From an uncultured Fibrobacter sp. (lineage in GTDB: Bacteria > Fibrobacterota > Fibrobacteria > Fibrobacterales > Fibrobacteraceae): a DNA stretch of 64,000 nt. The notes beneath the pieces are model-generated. The model made no database searches, was not told the origin of the DNA, and saw only the letters and a program-made list of their open reading frames with translations. The translations under genes were made by a program, and so were the position numbers. Shown one piece after another: positions 51,288 to 60,195 of this stretch. How positions within the stretch are numbered: the stretch's first letter is position 1; every line of letters starts with the position of its first letter. The stretch covers positions 1-64,000 of the forward strand of contig CAMKMX010000006.1 in assembly GCA_946414025.1 (NCBI GenBank), written 5' to 3'.

Positions 51288-52988
51288 TCAATTATAAAAA
51301 ATTTTCTCGGTTTCCACCCCGTCCATTTCGGCAACGGCACTCCGGTGGGTAATAAAAATCATGGTCTTGTTCGGATAGGCCGCAAAAAGCCTGCGGAACA
51401 ATTCCCTCTCCGTAGGTTCGTCCAGCGCCGAACTGATCTCGTCCAGCAGCAAGACGCTCCCGGGCCGCAGGAGTCCGCGGGCCACTGCAATACGTTCCGC
51501 CTGGCCTTCGCTAAGCCCCATGCCCCGCTCCCCAAGTTCCGTGTCCAGGCCGTGTGGCAGATCGAACACGAATTCCGCACAGGCCACCTGCAGCACATGC
51601 CGCAGTTCATCGTCGGTAGCATCCGGTTTTGCAAGCTGCAAATTGTACCGAACCGTTCCGCTCATGAGGGTATTCCCCTGGGGAACATAGACAAAGTAAT
51701 CGCATGTATTTGCCGAAACAGACCGTTCAAAAGCACCTGCGGAGCCGCTGGAGCCCGTAGAATAAACAAGCACGCGACCCTCCCGGGGTTCCACAAGCCC
51801 AAGCATCAGGCGGAAAAGCGTCGTCTTACCGGCACCTGTCGTGCCCATAATGGCGGTCTTGCTTCCGGGCTTAAAGTCGTGAGTGTAATTCCGGACGGCA
51901 TCGTGGTCGGCGGTGGCGTAACGGAAGCTGACATTTTCCAGACGGACGCCCAGGCCAGATGAGCCTTCGGGCACGGTTTTTGCACCATCCGACGAAACTT
52001 TCGAAGCACCCTTCGAAGTGCCTTCCACGCCATTGGCCGAACCGTCGCCCTGCAGTTCCTGCAGGCGGTCGATGCTGGCGGTAGCGTGAATCAGGCGGGG
52101 CGCGTTGTTCAATATCGAGAGGATTGGCCCCTGAATCTGCCCCACCAGCTGCAAGAAAGAGGTCATGACGCCAAAGGTGATGGTGCCGTTACGGAGCCCG
52201 AGGCCTCCCCACACAAAGGCCAACAGGTAACCCAGCCCAAAAGCACCGCCAAAGGCCAGCCGAGAAATCACTGAAAATCGGGTCTGCCGCACCACGTCGT
52301 GATGGAGGGTGCGCTGCATGGAATCCAGCCGCTCCGAAATCCAAGAGGCGCTTCCCAGACTCCGGAGCACGGCATTGTTCTCTACGCCCTCCTGCACGTG
52401 CATCTGGATACGGCTCTCCCCTTCGCGAATCTTGAGGGTCATTTTCCGCAGTCGGTAAGAGACGAACTTTCCGAACACAAGGGCCAGCGGCGTCAAGAGG
52501 ACAAGGGCCCAGGCGAGCCGCGGGTCGAACCAGCGAAGCATCAAGAATGCCCCCAGAAGCTGTATCGCCGTCACCATCATCTGGGGGATTTTCGCCGTAG
52601 CCACTTCGCTTACCAGCTCCACGTCTTTAGAAAAACGGGAAGTCACGTCGCCCGAAAGGAGTTCCTTTTCGCTGTAGAGCTTACGGGTAAACAGCCGCCC
52701 GAACATGGATAGCCGAAGCGCGTTGGACTGCCGAATGGTAGCCACCGACGTGAGGTAGTAATACACCTGGCGAAGCACCACGTTCCCCACCACCGTGAGC
52801 ACCAGCAGGCCCACCATGCGGGCCACATCCTGGTCAGAACCGTTCTTGATGGTATCGTCGATAAAACGCTTGCTGAGCCAAACCATGGCAAGGCCGAGGG
52901 AAACCTGCAGGGTTCCCACCGCCACGCGAAGCGCCACGTTCAGGCGAACTCCGCGGATACTTTGCCATAGCCACGAGAGGTAATTCAT
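51288..52988 (-). CDS. ABC exporter, fused membrane and ATPase domains
   Basis: Type IV (ABCB-like) half-transporter that works as a dimer. Membrane domain about 1-300 with six helices (SLGLAMVWLSKRFIDD, GLLVLTVVGNVVLRQV and so on), then the ATPase: Walker A GTTGAGKTTLFRL, Q-loop VPQGNTL, signature LSEGQAERIAVARGLL, Walker B VLLLDEISSALDE, and a switch His in FITHRSAV. No peptidase C39 domain at the N-terminus. Start set at the ATG overlapping the stop of the PqqD-like gene (ATGA), giving 566 residues. The partner suggests peptide export, but that is inferred. Confidence 0.88.
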   Translation of the reverse strand: MNYLSWLWQSIRGVRLNVALRVAVGTLQVSLGLAMVWLSKRFIDDTIKNGSDQDVARMVGLLVLTVVGNVVLRQVYYYLTSVATIRQSNALRLSMFGRLFTRKLYSEKELLSGDVTSRFSKDVELVSEVATAKIPQMMVTAIQLLGAFLMLRWFDPRLAWALVLLTPLALVFGKFVSYRLRKMTLKIREGESRIQMHVQEGVENNAVLRSLGSASWISERLDSMQRTLHHDVVRQTRFSVISRLAFGGAFGLGYLLAFVWGGLGLRNGTITFGVMTSFLQLVGQIQGPILSILNNAPRLIHATASIDRLQELQGDGSANGVEGTSKGASKVSSDGAKTVPEGSSGLGVRLENVSFRYATADHDAVRNYTHDFKPGSKTAIMGTTGAGKTTLFRLMLGLVEPREGRVLVYSTGSSGSAGAFERSVSANTCDYFVYVPQGNTLMSGTVRYNLQLAKPDATDDELRHVLQVACAEFVFDLPHGLDTELGERGMGLSEGQAERIAVARGLLRPGSVLLLDEISSALDEPTERELFRRLFAAYPNKTMIFITHRSAVAEMDGVETEKIFYN

Positions 52989-53254
52989 TCCAGCACGTTC
53001 ACCTTCTGCCAACTTTCTACAATGGCCTGCACGTCGGAGAGGGCCCGGTCGCGTTCCACCTCGTATTCCCCGCAGAGGGCGTCCGTCAGGGATTCTGGCG
53101 TAAAGTCACCCTGCTTAACGGCAGCACTCCAGAGAAACGCCGCCGTCTCGTTCAGGCACAGGAGTTTGCCGAAATCGAGAGCCCCGATGCCCTCGCCCAT
53201 AATCACCTGCTCGCCGCAGACCTCCCGCAGCACAAAACCGTTCTTGATTCGCAT
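52985..53254 (-). CDS. PqqD-family small protein
   Basis: 89 residues with the PqqD pattern: MRIKNGFVLREVCGEQVIMG, LDFGKLLCLNETAAFLWSAA and a C-terminal AIVESWQKVNVLE helix and strand. PqqD proteins are RiPP-precursor recognition elements or are fused to radical-SAM and other maturases; stand-alone copies next to ABC exporters exist in Bacteroidota and relatives. Four-base overlap with the ABC gene (ATGA) means coupling. No precursor peptide or radical-SAM gene is seen in the flanking 400 bp, which is an uncoded gap (53255-53672). Confidence 0.82.
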   Translation of the reverse strand: MRIKNGFVLREVCGEQVIMGEGIGALDFGKLLCLNETAAFLWSAAVKQGDFTPESLTDALCGEYEVERDRALSDVQAIVESWQKVNVLE

Positions 53255-53557
53255 AAATCGCCTCTTTTTTGACTAAGATAGTTTATTTGAGCGACGGGGC
53301 GGAGGATTATTGCAGAATGAAGCCAGGGATGGGGATACCGAGAAAAAACGAATTCCGTCCCTCGAAAATGATACGGCTTTATACTCTTCGCAAAATAACA
53401 CGATTTTGCGATACACGGGCCGTTTTCCGCGCCCTTAAAGGCCCAAATGGCGACCGGCCGCCTAAAAAAGTGTATCGTGGAATTTTGGGGTAAAACGGGA
53501 CCAAAAACACAAAACTTTTGTATATTACCCCTCGGTTTCCCGAGTGGGATTCTTTGC

Positions 53558-53577
53558 GGCCTAAAAAATTTTAGGCC
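53558..53577. promoter_or_regulatory. Perfect 9-bp-arm hairpin in the 418-bp gap before the Rpn gene
   Basis: GGCCTAAAA-AA-TTTTAGGCC. The gap 53255-53672 otherwise holds a TATATT hexamer at 53521 without a matching -35, a small ctcggtttcccgag hairpin at 53531-53544, and no gene I can support. The hairpin may be a leader structure or operator of the Rpn gene. Confidence 0.35.
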
Positions 53578-53672
53578 CCTTGCCAGATGGGTCGGCGTTC
53601 CGGCCCGAATTCCCATATTATCAAATGAACAAGGCCTGCGCGGTCGTTCTCCGCGCATGATCAGGAGAAACT

Positions 53673-54617
53673 ATGATGAACGAAAATACAGGCGTTGCAA
53701 AACGCAACCATGATCCCTTCTTTCGATGGCTGTTCTCAAACACCACGCACGCAAGGAACCTGCTGGAACTGTCGGCGAAGGTGAACCGGGAACTAAGCGA
53801 GTTCCTCTCGGTGGTGAACCTGGATACTTTGATCCGTATTCCCGACTCATATTCGGAAGTAGATGAAACAGGTGAAGCGGATATCGCCTTCCGCGTGAAT
53901 GTTTCCACGGGAGCACCCGTGCTCGTGGGCATTCTGCTGGAGCACAAGTCGGGGCGTGATGTCGGAATCCTTGAACAGATTGACCGGTATGTCCATTCCG
54001 TTATGAGACTACACGAGGAGAACCGCATATTTAGCGGGTTCCCCACCATGGCGATTATCTTCTACAACGGACGCGATAACTGGGATCCTCTAAAAATGCT
54101 GGAAAACGGATATCCCAAATATTTTCACGGGTCCGTGCTTCCGTTCAAGTGCACCTTCATAAACATGTCGGACATCCCCGACAGCGACTGTCTCGCCTGC
54201 GAGGACACTGAAACCGGTATGGGAATCGTGGCGATGAAATATGCTTTTGACAAGGATAAACTGCTTGCGGTTTTGCCCAAATTCAAGGGAGCGCTGCAGA
54301 AAATGCCCTACGACAAGGCGACTTGCATTATTTCCAAAGTGAAGTTATATTTAGAGGAGTACGTAGATGACAACCTCATCAAGGAGCTGGACATGGCGTT
54401 CAAGAGCATAGGGCAGAAATACGGGTTCGTCAGTGCTGGCGATGTCCGCCGCAAGATGGTGGCCGACGCCATTGCCGACACGCAGCAAAAAGCCGAAGCA
54501 AAAGCCAACGAAGACAAGTTGAACACGGCAAAAAGAATGGTTCACGACGGAGTACTGTCCGTCGAAAACGCCATGTCGTATTTCGGCTTTACTAAGGAAC
54601 AAATCCTCGAAAACTAA
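53673..54617 (+). CDS. Rpn-family PD-(D/E)XK nuclease (recombination-promoting nuclease/transposase-like)
   Basis: Rpn/YhgA-type protein: DNA endonuclease fold with HDPFFRWLFS at the N-terminus and the nuclease core EADIAFRV ... GILLEHKSGRD (Asp, then E-x-K). Middle part PTMAIIFYNGRDNWDP is typical of the family; the C-terminus holds a helical AKANEDKLNTAKRM region and a short MSYFGFTKEQIL tail. An aggagaaact Shine-Dalgarno precedes the ATGATG start. It stands alone between an uncoded gap and a double terminator. Members are often variable, paralogous genes of the FCB group; no inverted repeats were noticed at its ends. Confidence 0.85.
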   Translation: MMNENTGVAKRNHDPFFRWLFSNTTHARNLLELSAKVNRELSEFLSVVNLDTLIRIPDSYSEVDETGEADIAFRVNVSTGAPVLVGILLEHKSGRDVGILEQIDRYVHSVMRLHEENRIFSGFPTMAIIFYNGRDNWDPLKMLENGYPKYFHGSVLPFKCTFINMSDIPDSDCLACEDTETGMGIVAMKYAFDKDKLLAVLPKFKGALQKMPYDKATCIISKVKLYLEEYVDDNLIKELDMAFKSIGQKYGFVSAGDVRRKMVADAIADTQQKAEAKANEDKLNTAKRMVHDGVLSVENAMSYFGFTKEQILEN

Positions 54618-54641
54618 TCACTATTTGCTATTAACATCAAA

Positions 54642-54668
54642 ACGGCTCCCAACAGGGAGTCGTTTGCT
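54642..54668 (+). terminator. Terminator after the Rpn gene (first hairpin)
   Basis: ACGGCTCCC-aaca-GGGAGTCGT (9 bp with one G-T pair) followed by TTTGCTTT, 24 bp after the stop. Confidence 0.75.
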
Positions 54669-54684
54669 TTATCAACGATGAACA

Positions 54685-54711
54685 AAAAATTGCCTATTTT
54701 AGGCAATTTTT
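54685..54711. terminator. Second, symmetric hairpin with A and T flanks
   Basis: AAAAATTGCCTA-ttt-TAGGCAATTTTT: a perfect 12-bp stem with A-run and T-run, so it could terminate from both sides. Confidence 0.65.
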
Positions 54712-54773
54712 GAAAACCACTTCAAAATACACAGATGAGCACCGGATTGTCAAAAAAGGACCATCCGGTTTGC

Positions 54774-54779
54774 TATATT
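54774..54779 (+). promoter_or_regulatory. Candidate -10 (TATATT) for the SNF2 gene
   Basis: TATATTTGGCCCGCT then ATG at 54789 (9 nt after the hexamer). Supports the internal start over the ATG at 54735. Confidence 0.35.
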
Positions 54780-54788
54780 TGGCCCGCT

Positions 54789-57700
54789 ATGGTCGAAGAG
54801 GCTCTTGAATCAAGCGTGCCGAATGAACCTGCCCTGGTGCAGGTCCTCGAGAGCGTGCGCACCCTGGAGCCCCACCCGAGACTCCCGGATTTCGATTTCG
54901 AGAGTCTGAAGGACTATTCCCGCATATTGCCCGCCATGCTGCCGAACTTTCCGGACTTTTGTCCTGCCGGCAATTTCCGCAAGAGCTACGCCGACGAGCT
55001 CACCTCCTGCACGGATTTTCTTTCGGGCTACGAGGATTTCAAGACCTTCACGGAACATTTCAGGGCCTACAACTTCAAGACCTTCCTGATGGAAGGGGAA
55101 AATCTGAAGCTTTTCCACAAGGCGCCCTGGCACTGGAGTTTCCAGCAGGAGAAAGACGGGGCCATTATCCAGTCGGGGCTTGCGGTGGCGGGACTCATGG
55201 GAGCCCTGTGCTGCATTTCGCCGGGGAACTTTTCGTGGCACCACTACACGGTGCGTTACCTGCACCTTTCGCTCCTCACGGCATTCCACCTGGTGCGCAA
55301 GGGCTGCATTTACCCGCAGATTTTCTGGGTCCAGCGGGACACCGCCCAGATGCGCTGGCTCCCCACTACATTCATTCCCGAAATCAAGGCGCTGGTGGAC
55401 CAGCTGGAACAGAAGGCCCCCGAAAAGTTCGCCTTCACCGCCAAGGACGAAGAATACCTGGAAATTGACTCCCCCGCCCTCCATGTGCTTTCGCTGTTTA
55501 TCGGGGCACTGCTCCGTTTTGCCCGGACCTACAAGCGGCCGGTCAAGTCCAACCACGGGAACCTACTGAGCTTTTTCTTTGACGGAGTTTCCGGAAAGTT
55601 GGGGGCCAGCGGGCATGCCATTCCCGAAAAAATCCGGCAGTGGTTCTCGGTGTTCGGGCATTTCGACCTGCGGAGCCAGATTCTTTTCAAGGCGTGGGAG
55701 TCCGGCGACGATGTGTCCCTGGAAGTCTTTGTAGATGGTGCACGCCTTGCCACCCTTTTCCAGACAAACGATTCCAGGCTCGTGCCCCTGCAGAAAATCC
55801 TCTACGGAGTAGCGGAATTTTTCAAGCCCCTGGAAGCCTACCTGGACAGCCGGGGCGAAACTCCCGTAGTCATGCAGGGGGCAAAGTTGCTCCAGTTTTT
55901 GCAGGACTGCCTCAAGAAACTCGAGATTATGGGAATCCGCACGGAGATTCCCGAAAAGCTCTTGCACATCAACAAGCCCAAGGCCAAGATGCGGCTCCAG
56001 GGAAGCATGAGTTTCGGGATGTTCTCCGCTGGAGACCTGCTGGACTTTGACTGGCAGGTGGCCCTGGGCGACGAGCAGATTTCGCCACAGGAATTTCTGG
56101 AACTGGCCGCACAGGCAGACGGTCTGTTAAAGTACAAGTCGGAATACATCGAGATTTCGGCCCAGGACATCGAAGAAATCAAGAAGCAGGTGGAAGCCCC
56201 CAAGGAGCAGGCCCAGGCCACACAGTCCAAGCTGGTGCAGGCGGCCCTTACCGGCGATTGCGACGGCGTGCCCATCACCCTGACCGAAGAGACCAGGGCC
56301 CAGATTGACGCCTGGCGGGGCGAGACGGAAATCCCGCTGCCCGAAGGCCTGAACGCCACGCTACGCCCCTACCAGAAGCGGGGCTACTCCTGGATGTACA
56401 AGAACCTGGAAATCGGCTTCGGCTGTATTCTTGCCGACGACATGGGCCTCGGCAAGACCCTCCAGGTTATCGCCTACCTGCTGAAAATCAAAGAAGAGGG
56501 CAAGCTCCAGGAACGCAAGGCCCTGGTGGTGATGCCCGCAGGGCTGCTGTGCAACTGGCAGGTAGAAATCAAGAAGTTCGCCCCCGCCCTCACCTTCACC
56601 GCCTACCACGGCGGAAACCGGGACCTGCAAAAGTTCAACTCCGACATTTTGCTCACCACCTACGCCACCTTCCGCAAGGATTTTGAGATTTTGAAGGCGG
56701 CCACCTGGCATGCGGTAGTCATCGATGAGGCCCAGAACATCAAGAACGCGGACAGCGACCAGAGCAAGCTTTTGCGCAGCCTGCAGGCCCCCGTAAAAAT
56801 CGCCATGAGCGGCACTCCCGTGGAAAACCGCCTGATGGAATTCTGGACCATCATGGACTTTGCGAACCGGGGCTTTTTCCCGAGCGCCCAGGAATTCCGC
56901 GAGAAATACGAGACGCCTATCCAGAAGAACGGCGACAAGGTGGCCGCCGAGACCTTCAAGAAGATTACCGCTCCCTTCATGCTCCGCCGACTCAAGACGG
57001 ACAAGAACATCATCAGCGACCTGCCCGACAAGATTATCCAGAACGAATACGCCGAACTTACGGCCACCCAGGCAGCCCTTTACAAGCAGACCCTGGACAA
57101 GTTCATGGCCATGCTGGAAGAGGAAAAGCAGCTGGCCGAAATTTCGCAGGATTCCCACGGGCTATTCAAGCGGAAGGGACTCATCTTGCAGATGATACTT
57201 GCCCTCAAGCAGATCTGCAACCATCCCGCCACGTTCTTGAAAGGGGCGGAAAGCGCCGCCAACGAAGGTGCGGACGGCGCCATCCTCACCTCCGGCAAGC
57301 TCCAGATGCTCCTGGACCTGCTCACCTCCATCCAGGAGCAGGGCGAAAAGACCCTCATCTTTACCCAGTTCGCCGAAATGGGATTTTTGCTGAAGGAATC
57401 CATCGAAAAGGAACTGGGCATTTCCGTAGATTTCTACCACGGGGGCTGCAGCCAGACCCAGCGCAAGAACATGGTGGACTCGTTCCAGCAGGACCCCGAA
57501 TCCAAGGTGCTGATTCTTTCCCTGAAGGCCGGCGGCACGGGCCTGAACCTCACCGCCGCATCCCAGGTCATCCATTACGACCTGTGGTGGAACCCCGCCA
57601 TCGAGGCGCAGGCCACCGACCGAGCCTTCCGTATCGGCCAGACCCGGAACGTGCAGGTCCACCGGTTCATCACCAAGGGCACCTTCGAAGAAAAAATTAA

Positions 57701-57833
57701 CGCCCTCCTGGAAACCAAGAAGGCGATTGCCGAAATGACGGTGAGCGCAGGAGAGACCTGGCTTGCGGACCTGAGCGACAGCGAGCTTTCCCAGGTGTTC
57801 CGGCTAGACAGCGCAGAAAACCCGGCAGGCTAG
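54789..57833 (+). CDS. SNF2-family helicase/translocase
   Basis: Bacterial Swi2/Snf2 ATPase, probably remodelling protein-DNA or RNA polymerase complexes. N-terminal about 480 residues carry a poorly conserved SNF2-associated region with several Trp/Phe blocks (HWSFQQEKDGAIIQSG, GVSGKLGASGHAIPEKIR). ATPase: motif I ILADDMGLGKTLQVIAY, motif II VIDEAQNIKN, motif III MSGTPVENRL, motif V LKAGGTGLNLTAASQVIHYD, motif VI ATDRAFRIGQTRNVQVHRFI. All are intact. I prefer the start at 54789 (MVEEALESS), supported by a TATATT hexamer; the frame is open from 54735. Convergent with the small gene at 57847. Confidence 0.9.
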   Translation: MVEEALESSVPNEPALVQVLESVRTLEPHPRLPDFDFESLKDYSRILPAMLPNFPDFCPAGNFRKSYADELTSCTDFLSGYEDFKTFTEHFRAYNFKTFLMEGENLKLFHKAPWHWSFQQEKDGAIIQSGLAVAGLMGALCCISPGNFSWHHYTVRYLHLSLLTAFHLVRKGCIYPQIFWVQRDTAQMRWLPTTFIPEIKALVDQLEQKAPEKFAFTAKDEEYLEIDSPALHVLSLFIGALLRFARTYKRPVKSNHGNLLSFFFDGVSGKLGASGHAIPEKIRQWFSVFGHFDLRSQILFKAWESGDDVSLEVFVDGARLATLFQTNDSRLVPLQKILYGVAEFFKPLEAYLDSRGETPVVMQGAKLLQFLQDCLKKLEIMGIRTEIPEKLLHINKPKAKMRLQGSMSFGMFSAGDLLDFDWQVALGDEQISPQEFLELAAQADGLLKYKSEYIEISAQDIEEIKKQVEAPKEQAQATQSKLVQAALTGDCDGVPITLTEETRAQIDAWRGETEIPLPEGLNATLRPYQKRGYSWMYKNLEIGFGCILADDMGLGKTLQVIAYLLKIKEEGKLQERKALVVMPAGLLCNWQVEIKKFAPALTFTAYHGGNRDLQKFNSDILLTTYATFRKDFEILKAATWHAVVIDEAQNIKNADSDQSKLLRSLQAPVKIAMSGTPVENRLMEFWTIMDFANRGFFPSAQEFREKYETPIQKNGDKVAAETFKKITAPFMLRRLKTDKNIISDLPDKIIQNEYAELTATQAALYKQTLDKFMAMLEEEKQLAEISQDSHGLFKRKGLILQMILALKQICNHPATFLKGAESAANEGADGAILTSGKLQMLLDLLTSIQEQGEKTLIFTQFAEMGFLLKESIEKELGISVDFYHGGCSQTQRKNMVDSFQQDPESKVLILSLKAGGTGLNLTAASQVIHYDLWWNPAIEAQATDRAFRIGQTRNVQVHRFITKGTFEEKINALLETKKAIAEMTVSAGETWLADLSDSELSQVFRLDSAENPAG

Positions 57834-57846
57834 GCTACAGGCTAGA

Positions 57847-58059
57847 CTACTCCGCAGGCAGGATAATCTCGATGTGGCGGGTGCTCACGTTCAAGAAGTG
57901 GGTGCGGAACAGGTCCTTTTCGGTCTTGTCGCTGACCTTCACCTGGGTCACGGCGATAAAGTCCTTGTTCTCGCGGATATAGTCGGTAAGGCGTTCGTCA
58001 CGGAGGGTGTCGATTTCGCCGGTGATGATAAAACTGTCTGTCCAGATTTTTACGAGCAT
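57847..58059 (-). CDS. Small uncharacterised protein, 70 residues
   Basis: Soluble beta-strand protein: MLVKIWTDSFIITGEIDTLR, LTDYIRENKDFIAVTQVKVS and a final TRHIEIILPAE. It looks like one small beta-barrel or RNA-binding-like fold (DUF6812-type shape). TATATT lies 6 nt before the ATG and no Shine-Dalgarno is seen, arguing for a leaderless gene. Convergent with the SNF2 gene, 14 bp apart. Function unknown. Confidence 0.65.
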   Translation of the reverse strand: MLVKIWTDSFIITGEIDTLRDERLTDYIRENKDFIAVTQVKVSDKTEKDLFRTHFLNVSTRHIEIILPAE

Positions 58060-58065
58060 ACCCTA

Positions 58066-58071
58066 AATATA
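58066..58071 (-). promoter_or_regulatory. Candidate promoter for the 70-residue protein gene
   Basis: TATATT with 6 nt (tagggt) to the ATG; TTGCTT sits 17 bp further upstream as a possible -35. Confidence 0.45.
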
Positions 58072-58152
58072 ACGATTTTTTCAAATGAAAGCAAAAAAAA
58101 GTGTTTTTTTGTTGCTTTTTGAGGTTTCTAAAGGTATTTTTTCAAAAAATGC

Positions 58153-58185
58153 ATCTAGATCCTAATCTCTAGATCCTAGCCCCTA
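58153..58185. repeat. CCTA-type tract before the LOG-family gene
   Basis: catctagatcctaatctcta then gatcctagcccc: three to four units; it joins a caaggag Shine-Dalgarno. Confidence 0.6.
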
Positions 58186-58198
58186 CAAGGAGACTATC

Positions 58199-58999
58199 AT
58201 GGCTGCAAAAAAGAAACAAGCGATTTCGACGATTCCGGGCAAGATGATTTACCACAACATGGACTTTATCGACAGCGACAGTGGCCGCCCCATCAGGATT
58301 ATCGCCGAATTCATGGCTCCCAACCAGATTTTCCAGCAGGAAGGTGTCCAGAACACCATCGTGTTCTTCGGTTCGGCCCGCACGCTGCCCATGGCAGAAA
58401 TCAAGAAGCGCATGAAGGGCTGCAAGGACAAAAAAGAACTGGCCCGCCTTAAACGTCTGGAAACCGTAGCGGGTTACTACGACGCCGCCCACGAACTGAG
58501 TGCAAAAATAGGCCGCTGGGCCAACAAGCAGCACAAGGGTTTTGCCATCATGACGGGCGGCGGCCCGGGCATCATGGAAGCGGGCAACCGTGGCGCCAAC
58601 GACGTAGGAACTTCTTCCGTCGGCCTCAACATCAGGCTCCCCTTCGAGCAGCACCCCAACCCCTATATCGACGACGAACTGAACCTGCAGTTCCGCTACT
58701 TCTTTATCCGTAAGTACTGGTTCATGAAGTTGGCCAGAGCCATGGTGGTTTTCCCCGGCGGTTTCGGCACCCTGGACGAGATGTTCGAAATCCTCACCCT
58801 CATCCAGACCAAGAAATACGGCGACCGCATGCCCGTGGTCATTTTCGGCAGCAAGTACTGGAACAAGGTTCTCAACTGGAACTATCTGGCCGAAACGGGA
58901 ATGATCGACAAGGAAGATCTCAAGCTGTTCCACTTCTGCGACACGGTAGATGACGCCTACAACGTGATTACCAAAGCCTTGGAAAAGACGATGGAATAA
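58199..58999 (+). CDS. LOG-family (TIGR00730-like) nucleotide-monophosphate hydrolase-like protein
   Basis: Rossmann-fold protein of the family once annotated as lysine decarboxylase. Characteristic blocks: FFGSARTLP, MTGGGPGIMEAGNRGA, GLNIRLPFEQHPNPYI and the catalytic motif FPGGFGTLDEMFEILTL (PGGxGTxxE). Family members split cytokinin riboside 5'-phosphates or other nucleotide monophosphates. N-terminal extension (about 1-45) and 266 residues make it longer than plant LOG. Shine-Dalgarno aaggaga 7 nt before the ATG. Monocistronic as far as can be seen. Confidence 0.9.
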   Translation: MAAKKKQAISTIPGKMIYHNMDFIDSDSGRPIRIIAEFMAPNQIFQQEGVQNTIVFFGSARTLPMAEIKKRMKGCKDKKELARLKRLETVAGYYDAAHELSAKIGRWANKQHKGFAIMTGGGPGIMEAGNRGANDVGTSSVGLNIRLPFEQHPNPYIDDELNLQFRYFFIRKYWFMKLARAMVVFPGGFGTLDEMFEILTLIQTKKYGDRMPVVIFGSKYWNKVLNWNYLAETGMIDKEDLKLFHFCDTVDDAYNVITKALEKTME

Positions 59000-59003
59000 G
59001 AAA

Positions 59004-59078
59004 TTTCAGAATTCGGATTTCGGATTTCAGAATTATTTAAAATGCAACTCTGAATTCTGAACTCTGAATTCCGAATTA
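59004..59078. repeat. GAATTC-type fold-back repeat before the kinase gene
   Basis: Left arm cagaattcggatttcggatt, right arm ctgaactctgaattccgaa, complementary with mismatches around taaaatgcaac. Sister of 32607-32675. Confidence 0.65.
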
Positions 59079-59080
59079 GC

Positions 59081-59086
59081 TATCTT
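59081..59086 (+). promoter_or_regulatory. Candidate -10 (TATCTT) for leaderless kinase mRNA
   Basis: TATCTT with 7 nt (tggacgc) to the ATG at 59094. Confidence 0.35.
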
Positions 59087-59093
59087 TGGACGC

Positions 59094-60191
59094 ATGCTCA
59101 GGAACATCCTTGCCGAGACCTTGGACAGAGTGTCAAGAAACCTGGCGCTCCGGCCCCACTACACCATGGAAGAATACCAAAGGTGGTTCGACCAGAACCC
59201 AGAATTCTTGCACAGCGGCGCCATGGAAAAAATCGAGCTGGTGGAGCCCCTTACCCTGGAGGGCACCAACAACCTGTATCGGGCAAATTTCTGGATTGAG
59301 CATCCCGGTTACAGCGACCACTTTGGCGAGCGGGAAATCGTCGTGAAAATCTGCAAGTTCTGGGCGGCACCGGGCAAGAACAGGCTCCACCGCCTGAACA
59401 TGCTGCTCAGCGCCTTCCAAGACGAAATCCGCATCAACAACCTGATTCGCGCCACCAACATCGAAGGCGTGGTCCAGAGTTTTGGCGGCGGCCTCGCCGG
59501 CAGGCACCCCTACCTCAAGATGGAATTCATCAAGGGCTGTTCCTTGGACAAGATGTTCAAGACAAAGCTCACCGACGACGAGATCCTCCACCGCATCGCC
59601 CAGATTGCCTACCTGGCCAACACAATCAGCCAGCTGCACTACTACCAGGTCATCCACAAGGACTTGAAGCCCAAGAACCTGCTCTTGTGCCAAAATCCCT
59701 TGCACAAGAACAACCACAAGATTCTCATCTGCGATTTCGGTTACGCCCAGGCGAAACTGCGAGAGACGGTGAACGAGTACGGTGGGCAGCTGACGCCCTG
59801 CTACAGCGCTCCCGAGCAGGCCATCATGGGCGAGAACCTTTCGTCTTCGGTGGACTATTTCAGCTTCGGCATCATCGTCCACGAATACCTTACCGGCGAA
59901 AAACTGTTCCCACGGGCCATGGACATCTTTACCGAAGACGGCTACCGCATTACAGACCGGTATTTGGAATACCTGAAGACCGGCCGGGAAAACAAGTTCC
60001 AGGACCCAAGATTCCCGGAGCTTTCGGAATGGATCGACCGGCTCACCATTTTTGACAGTTTCGAGCGGATGCAAAGCTGCCCGAACCTTTTTGAAATCGC
60101 GCACAAATTAAGGGAGAAGGTCAACGCCCTGGGTTATCGGGACGTGAATACCGACTTCTTGTGGAACCAGCTCAGGGAATACAACAGGTAG
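59094..60191 (+). CDS. Hanks-type Ser/Thr protein kinase
   Basis: Eukaryotic-like protein kinase. VVKICKF gives the ATP-binding Lys (K85), catalytic loop IHKDLKPKNLL (D190), metal-binding DFGYAQ (214-216) and APEQ (239-241). The glycine-rich loop is poorly formed (GTNNLYRANF). 365 residues with no membrane helix or sensor domain of its own; it lies 4 bp before a membrane protein gene, which could be its partner or substrate. A leaderless start is likely. The target is unknown. Confidence 0.87.
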   Translation: MLRNILAETLDRVSRNLALRPHYTMEEYQRWFDQNPEFLHSGAMEKIELVEPLTLEGTNNLYRANFWIEHPGYSDHFGEREIVVKICKFWAAPGKNRLHRLNMLLSAFQDEIRINNLIRATNIEGVVQSFGGGLAGRHPYLKMEFIKGCSLDKMFKTKLTDDEILHRIAQIAYLANTISQLHYYQVIHKDLKPKNLLLCQNPLHKNNHKILICDFGYAQAKLRETVNEYGGQLTPCYSAPEQAIMGENLSSSVDYFSFGIIVHEYLTGEKLFPRAMDIFTEDGYRITDRYLEYLKTGRENKFQDPRFPELSEWIDRLTIFDSFERMQSCPNLFEIAHKLREKVNALGYRDVNTDFLWNQLREYNR

Positions 60192-60195
60192 TGTC

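Noticed and set aside
52985..53254. Complete RiPP biosynthetic cluster around the PqqD-like gene
   Set aside because: No radical-SAM, YcaO, lanthipeptide synthetase or precursor peptide could be supported in the flanks.
53673..54617. Rpn gene as an active insertion sequence
   Set aside because: No terminal inverted repeats or target duplication were found around it, and Rpn proteins are not classical transposases.
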